64,000 nt of DNA, from assembly GCF_046159835.1 (NCBI RefSeq), contig NZ_JBJXCY010000001.1, positions 496,001 through 560,000 on the forward strand, in the 5' to 3' direction. The translations under genes were made by a program, and so were the position numbers. Positions 17,698 to 27,895 of this stretch are shown here, piece after piece. A model generated the notes under the pieces. That model saw nothing but the letters and a program-made list of their open reading frames with translations. It was not told the origin of the DNA and made no database searches. Numbering within the stretch: the stretch's first letter is position 1; every line of letters starts with the position of its first letter. This DNA comes from JACKJK01 sp046159835 (lineage in GTDB: Bacteria; Pseudomonadota; Alphaproteobacteria; Rhizobiales; Tepidamorphaceae).

Positions 17698-17721
17698 AGC
17701 GCCGGCTGGTCCGGCAGTGGA

Positions 17722-17898
17722 TCAGTCGGTGTCCATCACCGAGCTGAATTGCGGGTTGTAGGTCCGCCGGGCCGACTTCGCCTTCAGGGACGGGCAGTAG
17801 GATGCCGCTGCCGTCACTGCGGAAATGCCAACTTCGTGAAACTTGGATTCAAGCGCCTCGTTCTGGCGCGGATCTTCCGGTTGCTGAAACTCAGCCAT
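17722..17898 (-). CDS. small hypothetical protein (58 residues)
   Basis: A 58-residue soluble protein beginning MAEFQQPEDPRQNEALE with the segment HEVGISAVTAAASYCPSLK, one cysteine and a moderately basic C-terminal third. I do not recognise a family. Support for it being real: ATG 17898 has an AGGAG at 17906-17910, seven bases away, and a perfect 7-bp hairpin (GACAGGC/GCCTGTC, 17911-17928) directly upstream. It lies convergent with the ArgO-like gene and downstream of a 302-bp spacer. Function unknown. Confidence 0.55.
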   Translation of the reverse strand: MAEFQQPEDPRQNEALESKFHEVGISAVTAAASYCPSLKAKSARRTYNPQFSSVMDTD

Positions 17899-18200
17899 CT
17901 CTCGACTCCTGACAGGCTTTTGCCTGTCTCGCTTGCTTGCCTTGACCACTAAGGTCGGCGCGCCTGGTGCGGCAGCATAAGTCGTCGTCGCATCGGCCGT
18001 CGGCCTTTCAGGCCGCGAGGTGCGCCCCGAATTCGTCAAATCCGAGGCAACGCCCTCGGATGAATCAACAGTGCACCCCAACATGGTTGGTGAAAAGTTA
18101 ATTGCTCCCGACGCGGCCAGTGTTCAGTTCTTTTCAAATCGCTTGTTGCGAATTTGTGACATGAGGCCAATGCGCATACGCATATCTGGTTCTGAATATG
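17899..18200. promoter_or_regulatory. 302-bp spacer upstream of the small minus-strand gene
   Basis: No gene is supported here. The segment is AT-richer than the genome average. It contains the hairpin at 17911-17928 next to the ribosome site of the small gene, a GGCC-TTTCA-GGCC stem at 18002-18014, and an ATGCG-CATA-CGCAT inverted repeat at 18170-18183, close to the 3' end of the metallophosphoesterase gene. It likely holds the promoter and leader of the small gene. Confidence 0.45.
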
Positions 18201-19064
18201 TCAGGCGGCGGTCACGGTCACCAGGTTGATCTCCGGCGGGACACCGAGTCGAAGCGGCAGATAGGTGCACCCGAGGCCGCCAGAAACCAGCATGTGGCGC
18301 TCATCCTCCACCACCGTCCCGTAGCCGTATTTCTCGCGGTAGCGGCGCGGCAGCATCGGGTTGCCGATGATCGGGAGTCTCACTTGGCCGCCGTGGGTGT
18401 GACCGGCGAGCGTCAGCGCGATTCGCGGTTCGACCTCCGGGAAGATGTCCGGCTCGTGAACCATCATGATGATGGGATCCTCGTCGGTGATCTTCGCCAT
18501 CGTGGCGGGCAGATCGTCCTCGCGCACGCTGGCGAACTCGCCCTCGCTGCTCACATCCATGCTGGCAAGACCGCCGACCCAGAAGTCGCCGCCGTCGCGC
18601 TCGATTTTCACGGCGTCATTTTCCAGCAGATTGATATTGGAGGAGAGCAGCGCCTGTCGCACGTCTTCGGGGTAGTCCCACCAGTCGTGGTTGCCCATGA
18701 TCGTGTGGACGCCGAGCGGCGCGGAAAGCTCATCCAGCGCGTGGATCCACTTTTCCGGCGCGATGCGCTTCGAAAGCCGCGGCAGGTAGCACGGCTCGTA
18801 ATCGCCCAGCAGCAGGATGATGTCGGCACCCAGCGCGTTGGTGCGCTTCACGATTCGCTTCAGCCGCGACACCGACATCCACGGGTCGCAGATGTGGAAG
18901 TCGGTGAGCACGGCGATGGTCAGTTCGCCGTGGGAGGTGGGCCAGCGCGGCACGGAGAAGGTGTCCTTGCGCACGACCAGCCGGATCCCCGGCTCGACCA
19001 GGAACGCGTATCCCGTGGCACCGACGACCCCGGCCGCGGCAAGTCCGACAATGGTGCCGATCAT
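18201..19064 (-). CDS. metallophosphoesterase (membrane-anchored)
   Basis: A 287-residue calcineurin-type phosphoesterase. One N-terminal hydrophobic segment (MIGTIVGLAAAGVVGATGYAFLV) anchors or exports it. The catalytic metal motifs are all present: VLTDFHICDPW, LLGDYEPC (a variant of the usual GD-x2-D), GNHDWW, MMVHEPD, and the final LAGHTHGGQVRLP. The substrate is unknown; relatives include YkuE/UDP-diacylglucosamine hydrolase-like proteins. ATG 19064 follows AGGAGCAGG. It lies 19 bp downstream of the class III aminotransferase gene in the same direction. Confidence 0.88.
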   Translation of the reverse strand: MIGTIVGLAAAGVVGATGYAFLVEPGIRLVVRKDTFSVPRWPTSHGELTIAVLTDFHICDPWMSVSRLKRIVKRTNALGADIILLLGDYEPCYLPRLSKRIAPEKWIHALDELSAPLGVHTIMGNHDWWDYPEDVRQALLSSNINLLENDAVKIERDGGDFWVGGLASMDVSSEGEFASVREDDLPATMAKITDEDPIIMMVHEPDIFPEVEPRIALTLAGHTHGGQVRLPIIGNPMLPRRYREKYGYGTVVEDERHMLVSGGLGCTYLPLRLGVPPEINLVTVTAA

Positions 19065-19083
19065 GAGAAATCCTGCTCCTGGT

Positions 19084-20469
19084 TCAGGTGCGCAGGCCCT
19101 CGTGTTCCACCACGGCCTGTGCCTTGTCGAGCGCGCGCTCGAGAATGTCGAACATCTCGTCCGTATCCGCTTCGTCAATGATGATCGGCGGACAAAGTGC
19201 GACGCAATCCCCGTATAGGTTGCGGAGGATGAGGCCGTCTTCCTCGCAGAACTTCACGATCCTGGCGGCGACGCCGGCCTTCGGATCGAACTGCTTGCGG
19301 CTCTCCTTGTCGCTGACGATCTCGATGGCGCCGATCAGTCCGACGCCGCGCGCCTGGCCCACCAATGGATGGTCGGCGAGTTTGTTCAGGCGGTTCTGGA
19401 ACTGCGGGGTGCGCGCCCTTGCGATGCCGACGATGTTGTCGCGCTCGTAGATTTCCAGCGTCTTGAGCGCCACGGCGGAAGCGACCGGGTGCGCGGAATA
19501 GGTGAAGCCGTGGCCGAAAATGCCGATCTTGCGGCTGGCTTCCACCATCGCCTCGTACATCTCGTCGCTGATCATCACCGCGCCGATGGGCTGGTAGGCC
19601 GACGACAGCGCCTTGGCGACGGAGATGGTGTCCGGCTTCATGCCGAAGGTCTGCGTGCCGAACATCTCGCCGGTGCGCCCGAAGCCGCAGATCACCTCGT
19701 CGGCGATCATCATCACGTCGTATTTGTCGAGCACCGCCTGGATCTTTGCGAAATAGGTCTCGGGGGGAACGATGACGCCGCCCGCACCCATCACCGGCTC
19801 GGCGATGAAGGCGGCGACCGTATCCGGCCCCTCCCGGGTGATCATCTCCTCCAGCTCGCTCGCCATGCGGGTCGCGAATTCGTCCTCGCTCTCGCCCTCG
19901 TGGCCCTCGCGATAGTAGTGCGGGCAGGACGTGTGCATGATGTTGGCAATCGGCAGGTCGAAATCGGTGTGGTTCGCGGGCAGGCCGGTGAGGCTTGCCG
20001 AGGCGATCGTCACGCCGTGGTAGCCGCGCTTGCGCGAGATGATCTTCTTCTTGGCCGGGCGGCCGAGGGCGTTGTTCATGTACCAGACGAACTTCACCTG
20101 CGTGTCGTTGGCTTCCGAACCCGAGCCGACGAAGAACACCTTGGAGACCGGAACCGGCGAAATCTCCTTGAGCTTTTCCGCCAGCGCGATCGCCGGGTCA
20201 TGGCTCTTGCCGCCGAAGATGTGCGTGAAGGACAGCTTGCGCATCTGATCGCTCGCCGCCTCGATCAGTTCTTCGTTGCCGTAGCCAAGCGACGTGCACC
20301 AAAGCCCCGCCATGCCCTCGATGTAGCTCTTGCCGCTTGAATCGTAGACCCGAACGCCCTCCGCGCGCTCCAGCGACAGCGGCCCGGTTTCGCGGTGCGT
20401 GGCAAGGTTTGTGTAGGGGTGGAGGACGGTCTCGATATCGCGCATCGCCAGGTTGGACAGCTGCGGCAT
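19084..20469 (-). CDS. class III PLP-dependent aminotransferase (omega-amino acid/amine:pyruvate type)
   Basis: A 461-residue fold-type I aminotransferase. The GSGSEANDTQVK phosphate-binding segment starts near residue 115, the PLP-binding aspartate is in MIADEVICGFGRTG (D257), and the Schiff-base lysine is K286 in SVAKALSSAYQPIGAV. The family transfers omega-amino groups from beta-alanine, GABA, putrescine or similar to pyruvate or 2-oxoglutarate. Substrate cannot be assigned from sequence, although the length and N-terminus fit the omega-amino acid:pyruvate group. The gene is divergent from the acyl-CoA ligase gene over a ~207-bp spacer. Confidence 0.92.
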   Translation of the reverse strand: MPQLSNLAMRDIETVLHPYTNLATHRETGPLSLERAEGVRVYDSSGKSYIEGMAGLWCTSLGYGNEELIEAASDQMRKLSFTHIFGGKSHDPAIALAEKLKEISPVPVSKVFFVGSGSEANDTQVKFVWYMNNALGRPAKKKIISRKRGYHGVTIASASLTGLPANHTDFDLPIANIMHTSCPHYYREGHEGESEDEFATRMASELEEMITREGPDTVAAFIAEPVMGAGGVIVPPETYFAKIQAVLDKYDVMMIADEVICGFGRTGEMFGTQTFGMKPDTISVAKALSSAYQPIGAVMISDEMYEAMVEASRKIGIFGHGFTYSAHPVASAVALKTLEIYERDNIVGIARARTPQFQNRLNKLADHPLVGQARGVGLIGAIEIVSDKESRKQFDPKAGVAARIVKFCEEDGLILRNLYGDCVALCPPIIIDEADTDEMFDILERALDKAQAVVEHEGLRT

Positions 20470-20676
20470 GGAAGGCTCCCGTTTTTGGCCGTGGTTTCAT
20501 CGATTCGTAGGCTGGCGCGCGCAAAAACGAAAGCGCCTTTGCGCATGGCTCCCAACAGGCGCTTGCAATGCGCGCCGGGCGTGCGAATCTTTCTCCCTGG
20601 AAACAAGAACGGAGCCTGCGCCAAAGCGGGCCCGACGGGACGCAAAAGTCCCGGCCAAGGGATGAGGGAAAACATC

Positions 20677-22305
<1,629 letters not shown>

Positions 22306-22363
22306 GCTTGGCGACTGGCCGTTCGGCGTTCCGGGGTTGCAGGCGTTTGACTGCTAGAGCGGC

Positions 22364-23173
22364 ATGAGCGACGAGACGATCATCGACATCATGGACCGTC
22401 GTGCCATCGAGCACGACGCGGGCCGCGTGTCGGCAGCCGGCATCTGGGCGCGCCGGCTCGGTGCGCTGTCGATTCCCGTCGTCATCATCGCAGGGCTGAT
22501 GCACCGCTTCGGCCACCTCGACACGCCGACGCTGATCGGCTCGATCGGCCTTGCGACCATCCTTGCGTTGCTGGCGCTTGCCATGGCGATCGCGACCATC
22601 GTCACGGTGTGGAGCTACGGCTGGCGGGGCCTTGGCGATGCCGGCGTCGGCGTCATCTACGCGCTCTGCGTGCTGGCGCTGCCGGCCTGGGCCGGCGTTG
22701 CCTATATCGACAAGCCGATGATCACCGACGTGACGACCGACCCGCGCGACCCGCCCGCCATGCCGGCGGCGCAGGCGCAGCGCCCGGCTTTGTCAAATCC
22801 CGTTCGCTACAACGAGGAACTCGTCGCCGTTCAGCGCATCGCCTATCCGCAGATCGTGCCGCTGCGCGCGGTCGTGCCGCCACCGAACGTCTACGAGGTC
22901 GTGCTCGATATCGTCGAGAGCATGGACTGGCTGGTGCTGGATTCGCACGCGCCGCAGGACGGGTTGAGCGGCGGCGTCGAGGCGCTGGTTCATTCGCCGG
23001 TCTTCGGCTTTCCCAACGATGTCTCGATCCGGATTTCCTACGAGGGCGACAACACGGTGATCGACATGCGCGCGCGCTCGCGCTTCGGCAAGCATGACCT
23101 TGGCTACAACGCCAAGCTGATCGACAATTTCCTCACCGAGCTTGCGACCCGCCTCAGCGTTCCCGGCGCTTAA
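22364..23173 (+). CDS. DUF1499-domain membrane protein
   Basis: A 269-residue protein. Three hydrophobic segments (about residues 32-50, 58-82 and 92-112) precede a soluble C-terminal domain of ~150 residues with EVVLDIVESMDWLVLDSH and SPVFGFPNDVSIRI, the pattern of DUF1499. The family is widespread in alphaproteobacteria and of unknown function. The final 20 bp overlap the 3' end of the convergent MBL-fold gene. Start ATG 22364 lies 58 bp after the ligase stop. Confidence 0.85.
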   Translation: MSDETIIDIMDRRAIEHDAGRVSAAGIWARRLGALSIPVVIIAGLMHRFGHLDTPTLIGSIGLATILALLALAMAIATIVTVWSYGWRGLGDAGVGVIYALCVLALPAWAGVAYIDKPMITDVTTDPRDPPAMPAAQAQRPALSNPVRYNEELVAVQRIAYPQIVPLRAVVPPPNVYEVVLDIVESMDWLVLDSHAPQDGLSGGVEALVHSPVFGFPNDVSIRISYEGDNTVIDMRARSRFGKHDLGYNAKLIDNFLTELATRLSVPGA

Positions 23174-24134
23174 ATCCCTGGACCAGCCGGTAGGCGTCGT
23201 CGCCGTCGATGCGCTCGGCGATGCCGCGCTCGATCAGGTCGTCGATATGGGCGCGAACTGAGAGCGCGGCCGCGAAGTGAAGCTTGGCGTCGAGTTCGGG
23301 GTAGAGCTTCGGCACCATCTGGGAAATCGTCGTGTCGCCCTCCTTCAGCCGCTTGACGATCTGCGTCTCGCGCTGCTTGCGGTGGGTGATGAGGCCGCGC
23401 ACGTAGCGGTGCGGGTTGCGGATCTCTCCGCCATGCGAGGGCAGGTAGTGGGCCTCCTCGCGCGCCAGGATCTTCTCCAGCGACTCCATGTAGGAGCGCA
23501 TGTGCCCGTCCGGCGGCGCGATGACGGTCGTCGACCAGCCCATCACGTGGTCGCCGGGAAACAGCACCTCGTCATCGAGCGAGAAGGCGAGGTGGTTGGC
23601 GGCGTGCCCCGGCGTGGCGATGGCCGTGAGGACGCGCCCACCGATGCCGATGGTGTCGCCGTCGCTCATGGTTTCGTCCGGCGTATAGTCCGCGTCGTTG
23701 GCCGCATCCAGACCGCGCTTCACCTCGCCGCCTGCGCTCTGGCGGGGCGACCACGCGGCGCAACCGGTGATCGGCGCGCCCGTCGCTTCCTTCAGGGCCT
23801 GCGCCAGCGGCGAATGGTCGTGGTGGGTGTGCGTGACGAGGATGTGCGTCAGCGTGTAGCCGTCGAGCGCGCCAAGAATCGCGCCGAGATGCTTCTCGTC
23901 GATGGGGCCGGGATCGATGACGGCGGCCTCGCGGCTGCCCGGACCGCCGGTCACGATGAACGTGCCGGTTCCCTTGAAGGTGAAGGGGGAGGGGTTTTCG
24001 CAGACGATTCGCAAAACGTCGGTCGCCACCGGCACGGTTGTCCCGTATTCCGGCTGGAAGGCGAGGTCGAAGCGCGGCGAGCCTTTCGGCTTGCTGCTCG
24101 CGCCCGCACTGGTCTTGTCTTGATCGTTGGCCAA
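23154..24134 (-). CDS. MBL-fold metallo-hydrolase (beta-lactamase/LACTB2-like)
   Basis: A 326-residue soluble hydrolase. The dinuclear metal motif HTHHDHS is near residue 105, with further metal ligands in TPGHAANHL and FPGDHVMG and a C-terminal histidine in LPSHGGEI. A winged-helix-like C-terminal domain (residues ~255-315, ISQMVPKLYPEL) is typical of the LACTB2 / RNase-related branch. Substrate unknown. The start is uncertain: TTG 24134 has GAGGGAG upstream with six bases spacing; TTG 24152 is an alternative. No ATG or GTG is available in frame near the N-terminus. Confidence 0.85.
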   Translation of the reverse strand: MANDQDKTSAGASSKPKGSPRFDLAFQPEYGTTVPVATDVLRIVCENPSPFTFKGTGTFIVTGGPGSREAAVIDPGPIDEKHLGAILGALDGYTLTHILVTHTHHDHSPLAQALKEATGAPITGCAAWSPRQSAGGEVKRGLDAANDADYTPDETMSDGDTIGIGGRVLTAIATPGHAANHLAFSLDDEVLFPGDHVMGWSTTVIAPPDGHMRSYMESLEKILAREEAHYLPSHGGEIRNPHRYVRGLITHRKQRETQIVKRLKEGDTTISQMVPKLYPELDAKLHFAAALSVRAHIDDLIERGIAERIDGDDAYRLVQGFKRRER

Positions 24135-24276
24135 GCCTTGCTCCCTCGCCAAAAGCCCGCGTTCCGGACCATCTCCGGCTTATGGCAAGTTCCGCAAACG
24201 TCGTCCAATCGACCCTGCCATGCGCATTGGGCGTGCGACGCAAGGCGGAGCCCTTCGTGCTTGCGCATGGCTTCGC

Positions 24277-24286
24277 TATCGCGATA
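24277..24286. promoter_or_regulatory. perfect 10-bp palindrome upstream of bioY
   Basis: TATCGCGATA is a perfect palindrome 49 bp upstream of bioY and is enclosed by CGCTA/TAGCG half-sites. A repressor site is possible. It does not match the BioR consensus I know for alphaproteobacteria, so the assignment stays tentative. Confidence 0.3.
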
Positions 24287-24334
24287 ACTAGCGCCAATCG
24301 AACTTCCCGACCGCTTCAAGTGGAGACACGTCCC

Positions 24335-24925
24335 ATGATCACCGGTTCCGCACCCACCCTCGCCACCCGCGTCTTCGGCGCGCGCGAAGGTTCCGCCGCC
24401 ATCGTCCAGAACGTGGCGCTCGCCGTCCTCGGCGCGCTGGCGCTGTGGATCTCAGCCAAGATCAAGGTGCCGTTCTATCCCGTCGAGATGACGCTGCAGG
24501 GCATGGTCGTCCTGCTCATCGGCGCCGCCTATGGCTGGCGTCTCGGCGGCGCGACTGTCGCGCTCTACCTCGCGCAGGGCGCGATGGGCATGCCGGTCTT
24601 CACCGGCACTCCGGAAAAGGGCATCGGCATTGCCTACATGATGGGCCCGACGGGCGGTTACCTGCTCGGCTTCCTCGTTGCCGCCGTGATGACCGGCTGG
24701 CTGGTGGAGCGCATCGGCACGCGCAACGTGTTCCTCGTCGGCGGTGCGATGCTCGCCTCCGTCGCGGTGATGTTCGCGCTCGGCCTGTTGTGGCTCGGCA
24801 CGCTGTTTGGCTGGGACAAGCCGATCCTCGATTGGGGCCTGTACCCGTTCGTGCTGGGTGATCTCACCAAGGTCGCGCTGGCAGCCTGCCTGACGGCGGG
24901 CATCGCACGCGTCGTTCGCAAGTAG
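24335..24925 (+). CDS. bioY: BioY biotin transporter substrate-binding (S) component
   Basis: BioY is the membrane S-component of the ECF biotin transporter and can also work alone in some bacteria. The 196-residue protein has about six transmembrane segments and the family motifs KIKVPFYPVEMTLQGMVVLL near the N-terminus, LYLAQGAMGMPVF and MGPTGGYLLGFLVAA. The EcfA/EcfT partners (bioM, bioN) are not next to it, so it is a solitary bioY in this window. ATG 24335 follows GTGGAGA. It converges with the GlxA-type regulator gene, with a 12-bp gap. Confidence 0.93.
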   Translation: MITGSAPTLATRVFGAREGSAAIVQNVALAVLGALALWISAKIKVPFYPVEMTLQGMVVLLIGAAYGWRLGGATVALYLAQGAMGMPVFTGTPEKGIGIAYMMGPTGGYLLGFLVAAVMTGWLVERIGTRNVFLVGGAMLASVAVMFALGLLWLGTLFGWDKPILDWGLYPFVLGDLTKVALAACLTAGIARVVRK

Positions 24926-24937
24926 TCTTTCGTGAAT

Positions 24938-25990
24938 TCAGGCGGACGTCTGCGAGATGCGGGCGTCTATCTCCACCGAGTGCTCGGGGTCGTTGGACCC
25001 GCGCACGCTGCTCGGGGTCGCATCGAACGTGTCGCGGAAGGCGCGCGTGAAGTGCGAGGCATCCGAGAACCCGCATTCCAGCGCGATGTCGCTGATGCGC
25101 CGTTCCGTTGTCAGCAACAGGAAGCGCCCGAAGCGCAGCCGGTGCAGCCGGTAATATTCCTGCGGCGACACACCAACCTCGGATTGAAACAGCCGCTCAA
25201 GATGCCGGGTGGTGATATTCAGCCGGTTGGCCAGTTCCCGCATGGTGACGGGCGAGGCCATGGTCTGCTCCATCATCAGGATCGCGCGGCGCACGCGCGG
25301 GTCGCGCACGTGTTCCGAACCCGGCGGATGCGGCTGGGCGGCGTTGGGCGGGCGCGCCTGGTCCACCAGCAGGATGTGCAGGCACTTCTGGGCCATCGCG
25401 CGCCCGAAGTGCTTCTCGATGATCCAGGCCGCGACATCGAGCGCACCGGCCCCGCCCGCACACGTGATGCGCCGCCGATCGACCACGAAGACCTGGTCGG
25501 CGATGGCGGTGATTTCCGGAAATTCCTCGACAAGGTCCTGGTAGTGGAACCAGCTGACGCAGCAGCGGTGGCCGGTCATGATGCCGGCGCGGATGAGCGT
25601 CATCACGGCAGTGCAAAGCCCGACGACCGTGACGTTCTTGCGGGCCGCATCCCGCAGGAATTCCAGCGTCGCGGAATCCGCCTGCTCGCCCTTGTGCAGC
25701 AATCCGCCCACGACGACGATATAGTCGAAGCGGGCCGGGTCGCCGAGGCCTTCTTCCGGGTAGATCTCGATGCCGCAGCTAGCCCGCATCGCCCGGCGCT
25801 GGGAGGACAGCACCGACCAGCTGCAACGGATGGGGCGTGAGAGGTCGGCCTCGTCGGCGGCCAGCCGCAGGGCGTCGATGAAGGTCGCGAAGGGGGTCAG
25901 CGTGAAATTGCTCAGCAAGAGAAAGCCGACCGACAGCTCGCGGGGAGACTGCACAGACTTGTCGACTCTTGACTGCTGAATTTCCGTCAA
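24938..25990 (-). CDS. GlxA-family AraC-type transcriptional regulator next to the sox operon
   Basis: A 350-residue regulator with an N-terminal DJ-1/PfpI-like domain (residues ~18-200; nucleophile-elbow-like VVGLCTAV, then RITCAGGAGALDVAAWIIE) and a C-terminal AraC double helix-turn-helix (residues ~230-330; MRELANRLNITTRHLERLFQ, ISDIALECGFSDASHFTRAF). GbdR and SouR, which respond to dimethylglycine/betaine and sarcosine, have this architecture. It is divergent from soxB across a 169-bp spacer, so regulation of the sox operon by sarcosine or a precursor is a reasonable inference. The effector is not provable from sequence. Confidence 0.88.
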   Translation of the reverse strand: MTEIQQSRVDKSVQSPRELSVGFLLLSNFTLTPFATFIDALRLAADEADLSRPIRCSWSVLSSQRRAMRASCGIEIYPEEGLGDPARFDYIVVVGGLLHKGEQADSATLEFLRDAARKNVTVVGLCTAVMTLIRAGIMTGHRCCVSWFHYQDLVEEFPEITAIADQVFVVDRRRITCAGGAGALDVAAWIIEKHFGRAMAQKCLHILLVDQARPPNAAQPHPPGSEHVRDPRVRRAILMMEQTMASPVTMRELANRLNITTRHLERLFQSEVGVSPQEYYRLHRLRFGRFLLLTTERRISDIALECGFSDASHFTRAFRDTFDATPSSVRGSNDPEHSVEIDARISQTSA

Positions 25991-26023
25991 ACTCTGCCTC
26001 TAGGCTGCGCTTTCGGGTCGTCA

Positions 26024-26038
26024 GCGACGCAATGTCGC
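26024..26038. promoter_or_regulatory. inverted repeat in the regulator-soxB spacer
   Basis: GCGAC and GTCGC form a perfect inverted repeat with a 5-bp spacer, 122 bp upstream of the soxB start. Related TGTCGC elements occur upstream of mttB (37014-37042) and of the DMGDH-like gene (53008 and 53040). It may be an operator; TGTCGC is not rare in GC-rich DNA. Confidence 0.3.
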
Positions 26039-26159
26039 TTATGTACGATTACGATGTCCGTTTGATCCTACGCGCAATTTGCGGGATTGGCGAGAGTATC
26101 GCAGACGGCCCGAATGGCACCGCACGGTCAGTGCGAGGGGAGGCATTGTCAGGCATCCG

Positions 26160-27410
26160 ATGAAACGATTTTCCGCATTTTCGCTGGCGCGCAACGCGTT
26201 CAGCCATCACGAGGACTGGCCGCGCCAGTGGCGCAGTCCGCAGCCGAAGCCGGAATACGACGTCGTCATCATCGGCGGCGGCGGACATGGCCTTGCCACG
26301 GCCTACTATCTCGCCAAGGAGCACGGCATCACCAACGTTGCGGTGCTGGAAAAGGGCTGGATCGGTGGCGGCAACACCGGGCGCAACACGACCATCGTGC
26401 GCTCCAACTACCTGTTCGACGAGAGCGCGCATCTGTATGAAAAGTCGCTGCAGCTCTTCGAGCGCCTGTCGCAGGACCTCAACTACAACATCATGATGAG
26501 CCAGCGCGGCGTGATGAACCTCGCGCACAACCTGCATGACGTTCGCGAATCCAGGCGCCGCGTCTACGCGAACAAGCTGAACGGCGTTGACGCGGAGTGG
26601 CTGGAGCCGGACGAGGTGAAGGCCTTCTGCCCGATCATCGATATCTCCAAGGACGCGCGCTACCCGGTCATGGGCGCAACGCTGCAGAAGCGCGCCGGTG
26701 TCGCCCGCCACGATGCGGTCGCCTGGGGCTTTGCCCGCGGCGCGGACGATCGCGGTGTCGACATCATCCAGAACTGCGAAGTCACCGGCCTGCGGACGGA
26801 GAACGGCCGCATTATCGGCGTCGAGACGACCAAGGGCTTCATCGGTGCCAAGAAGGTCGGGTCGGTCGCGGCGGGCCACACGTCGGTCATTTGCGACATG
26901 GCCGGTTTCCGCGTGCCGCTGACGAGCCACCCGCTGCAGGCGCTGGTCTCCGAGCCGATCAAGCCGGTGCATCCTTGCGTCGTCATGTCGAACGCGGTGC
27001 ACGTCTATGTCAGCCAGTCCGACAAGGGCGAGCTGGTCATCGGCGCGGGCATCGACGCCTACAATTCCTACGCCCAGCGCGGCTCCTTCCACATCATCGA
27101 AGGCCAGATGGGCGCGCTTTGCGAACTGTTTCCGATTTTCTCGCGCCTGCGCATGATGCGCTCCTGGGGCGGCATCGTGGACACGACGCCGGACGCCTCG
27201 GCGATCATCTCCAGGACGCCGGTGGAGAACTTCTTCATCAATTGCGGCTGGGGCACCGGCGGCTTCAAGGCAACGCCCGGTTCCGGCTGGGTTTTCGCCT
27301 ACACGCTCGCCAAGGGCGAACCGCATCCGCTGAACGCAGCCTTCAACCTCGACCGTTTCGTGTCCGGCGCTCTCGTTGACGAGCACGGCGCGGCCGGCGT
27401 CGCGCACTAG
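26160..27410 (+). CDS. soxB: sarcosine oxidase, beta subunit
   Basis: SoxB is the catalytic flavoprotein of heterotetrameric sarcosine oxidase, which turns sarcosine, O2 and THF into glycine, H2O2 and methylene-THF. The 416-residue protein has the dinucleotide motif VVIIGGGGHGLATAYYLAK at residues 35-53 and the ARHDAVAWG motif whose histidine (H184 here) corresponds to the covalent FMN site. The C-terminus contains NCGWGTGGFKATPGSGW. ATG 26160 is the start. It heads the soxB-soxD-soxA-soxG-sdaA operon, with only 11 bp to soxD. Confidence 0.97.
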   Translation: MKRFSAFSLARNAFSHHEDWPRQWRSPQPKPEYDVVIIGGGGHGLATAYYLAKEHGITNVAVLEKGWIGGGNTGRNTTIVRSNYLFDESAHLYEKSLQLFERLSQDLNYNIMMSQRGVMNLAHNLHDVRESRRRVYANKLNGVDAEWLEPDEVKAFCPIIDISKDARYPVMGATLQKRAGVARHDAVAWGFARGADDRGVDIIQNCEVTGLRTENGRIIGVETTKGFIGAKKVGSVAAGHTSVICDMAGFRVPLTSHPLQALVSEPIKPVHPCVVMSNAVHVYVSQSDKGELVIGAGIDAYNSYAQRGSFHIIEGQMGALCELFPIFSRLRMMRSWGGIVDTTPDASAIISRTPVENFFINCGWGTGGFKATPGSGWVFAYTLAKGEPHPLNAAFNLDRFVSGALVDEHGAAGVAH

Positions 27411-27421
27411 GGGGACGAGAT

Positions 27422-27895
27422 ATGTTTCTGATCCAATGCCCCTATTGCGGGGAACGGCCCGAGACCGAATTTTCCTATGGCGGCGAAGCGCACATCGCGC
27501 GGCCCGAAAACCCGCAGGCGCTGAGCGACGAGGAATGGGCGCAGTTCCTGTTCATGCGTGAAAACGCCAAGGGCGCCTTCCGCGAACGCTGGGTCCACAC
27601 CCACGGCTGCCGCCGCTTCTTCAACGTGCTGCGCAACACCGCCAGCCACGAGATTTACGCGGTCTACGAGATCGGCGCCGCGAAGCCCGATGCGCCGAGC
27701 CAGGCAGCGGCTGCACCGGCGAAATCCGAGAAGAAACCGGCCGCGAAGCGCAAGCCTGCTGCGGCGAAGGCGGCGGCAAAGCCTGCCGCAGCCAAGAAGC
27801 CGGCTGCGAAGAAGAGCGCAACCAGCAAACCTGCCGCGAAGAAGCCGGCCACGCGCAAGCGCGCAACGCCCGCGAAGAAGGAGAGCGGCGAATGA
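27422..27895 (+). CDS. soxD: sarcosine oxidase, delta subunit with histone-H1-like C-terminal tail
   Basis: SoxD is the small zinc subunit of sarcosine oxidase. Residues 1-87 are a normal SoxD: zinc ligands C6 and C9 (CPYCG), H59 and C63 are all present, at the positions known for the family. Residues 88-157 are a low-complexity Lys/Ala/Pro extension with repeated KPAAK and KKPA units, giving 157 residues where about 85-110 is usual. Codon use stays consistent with the surrounding genes and the frame stays open into soxA, so it is a true coding extension. The stop overlaps the soxA start (ATGA). Confidence 0.95.
   Translation: MFLIQCPYCGERPETEFSYGGEAHIARPENPQALSDEEWAQFLFMRENAKGAFRERWVHTHGCRRFFNVLRNTASHEIYAVYEIGAAKPDAPSQAAAAPAKSEKKPAAKRKPAAAKAAAKPAAAKKPAAKKSATSKPAAKKPATRKRATPAKKESGE

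Noticed and set aside
24277..24286. BioR operator upstream of bioY
   Set aside because: TATCGCGATA differs from the TTAT-based BioR consensus; kept only as an unassigned palindrome.
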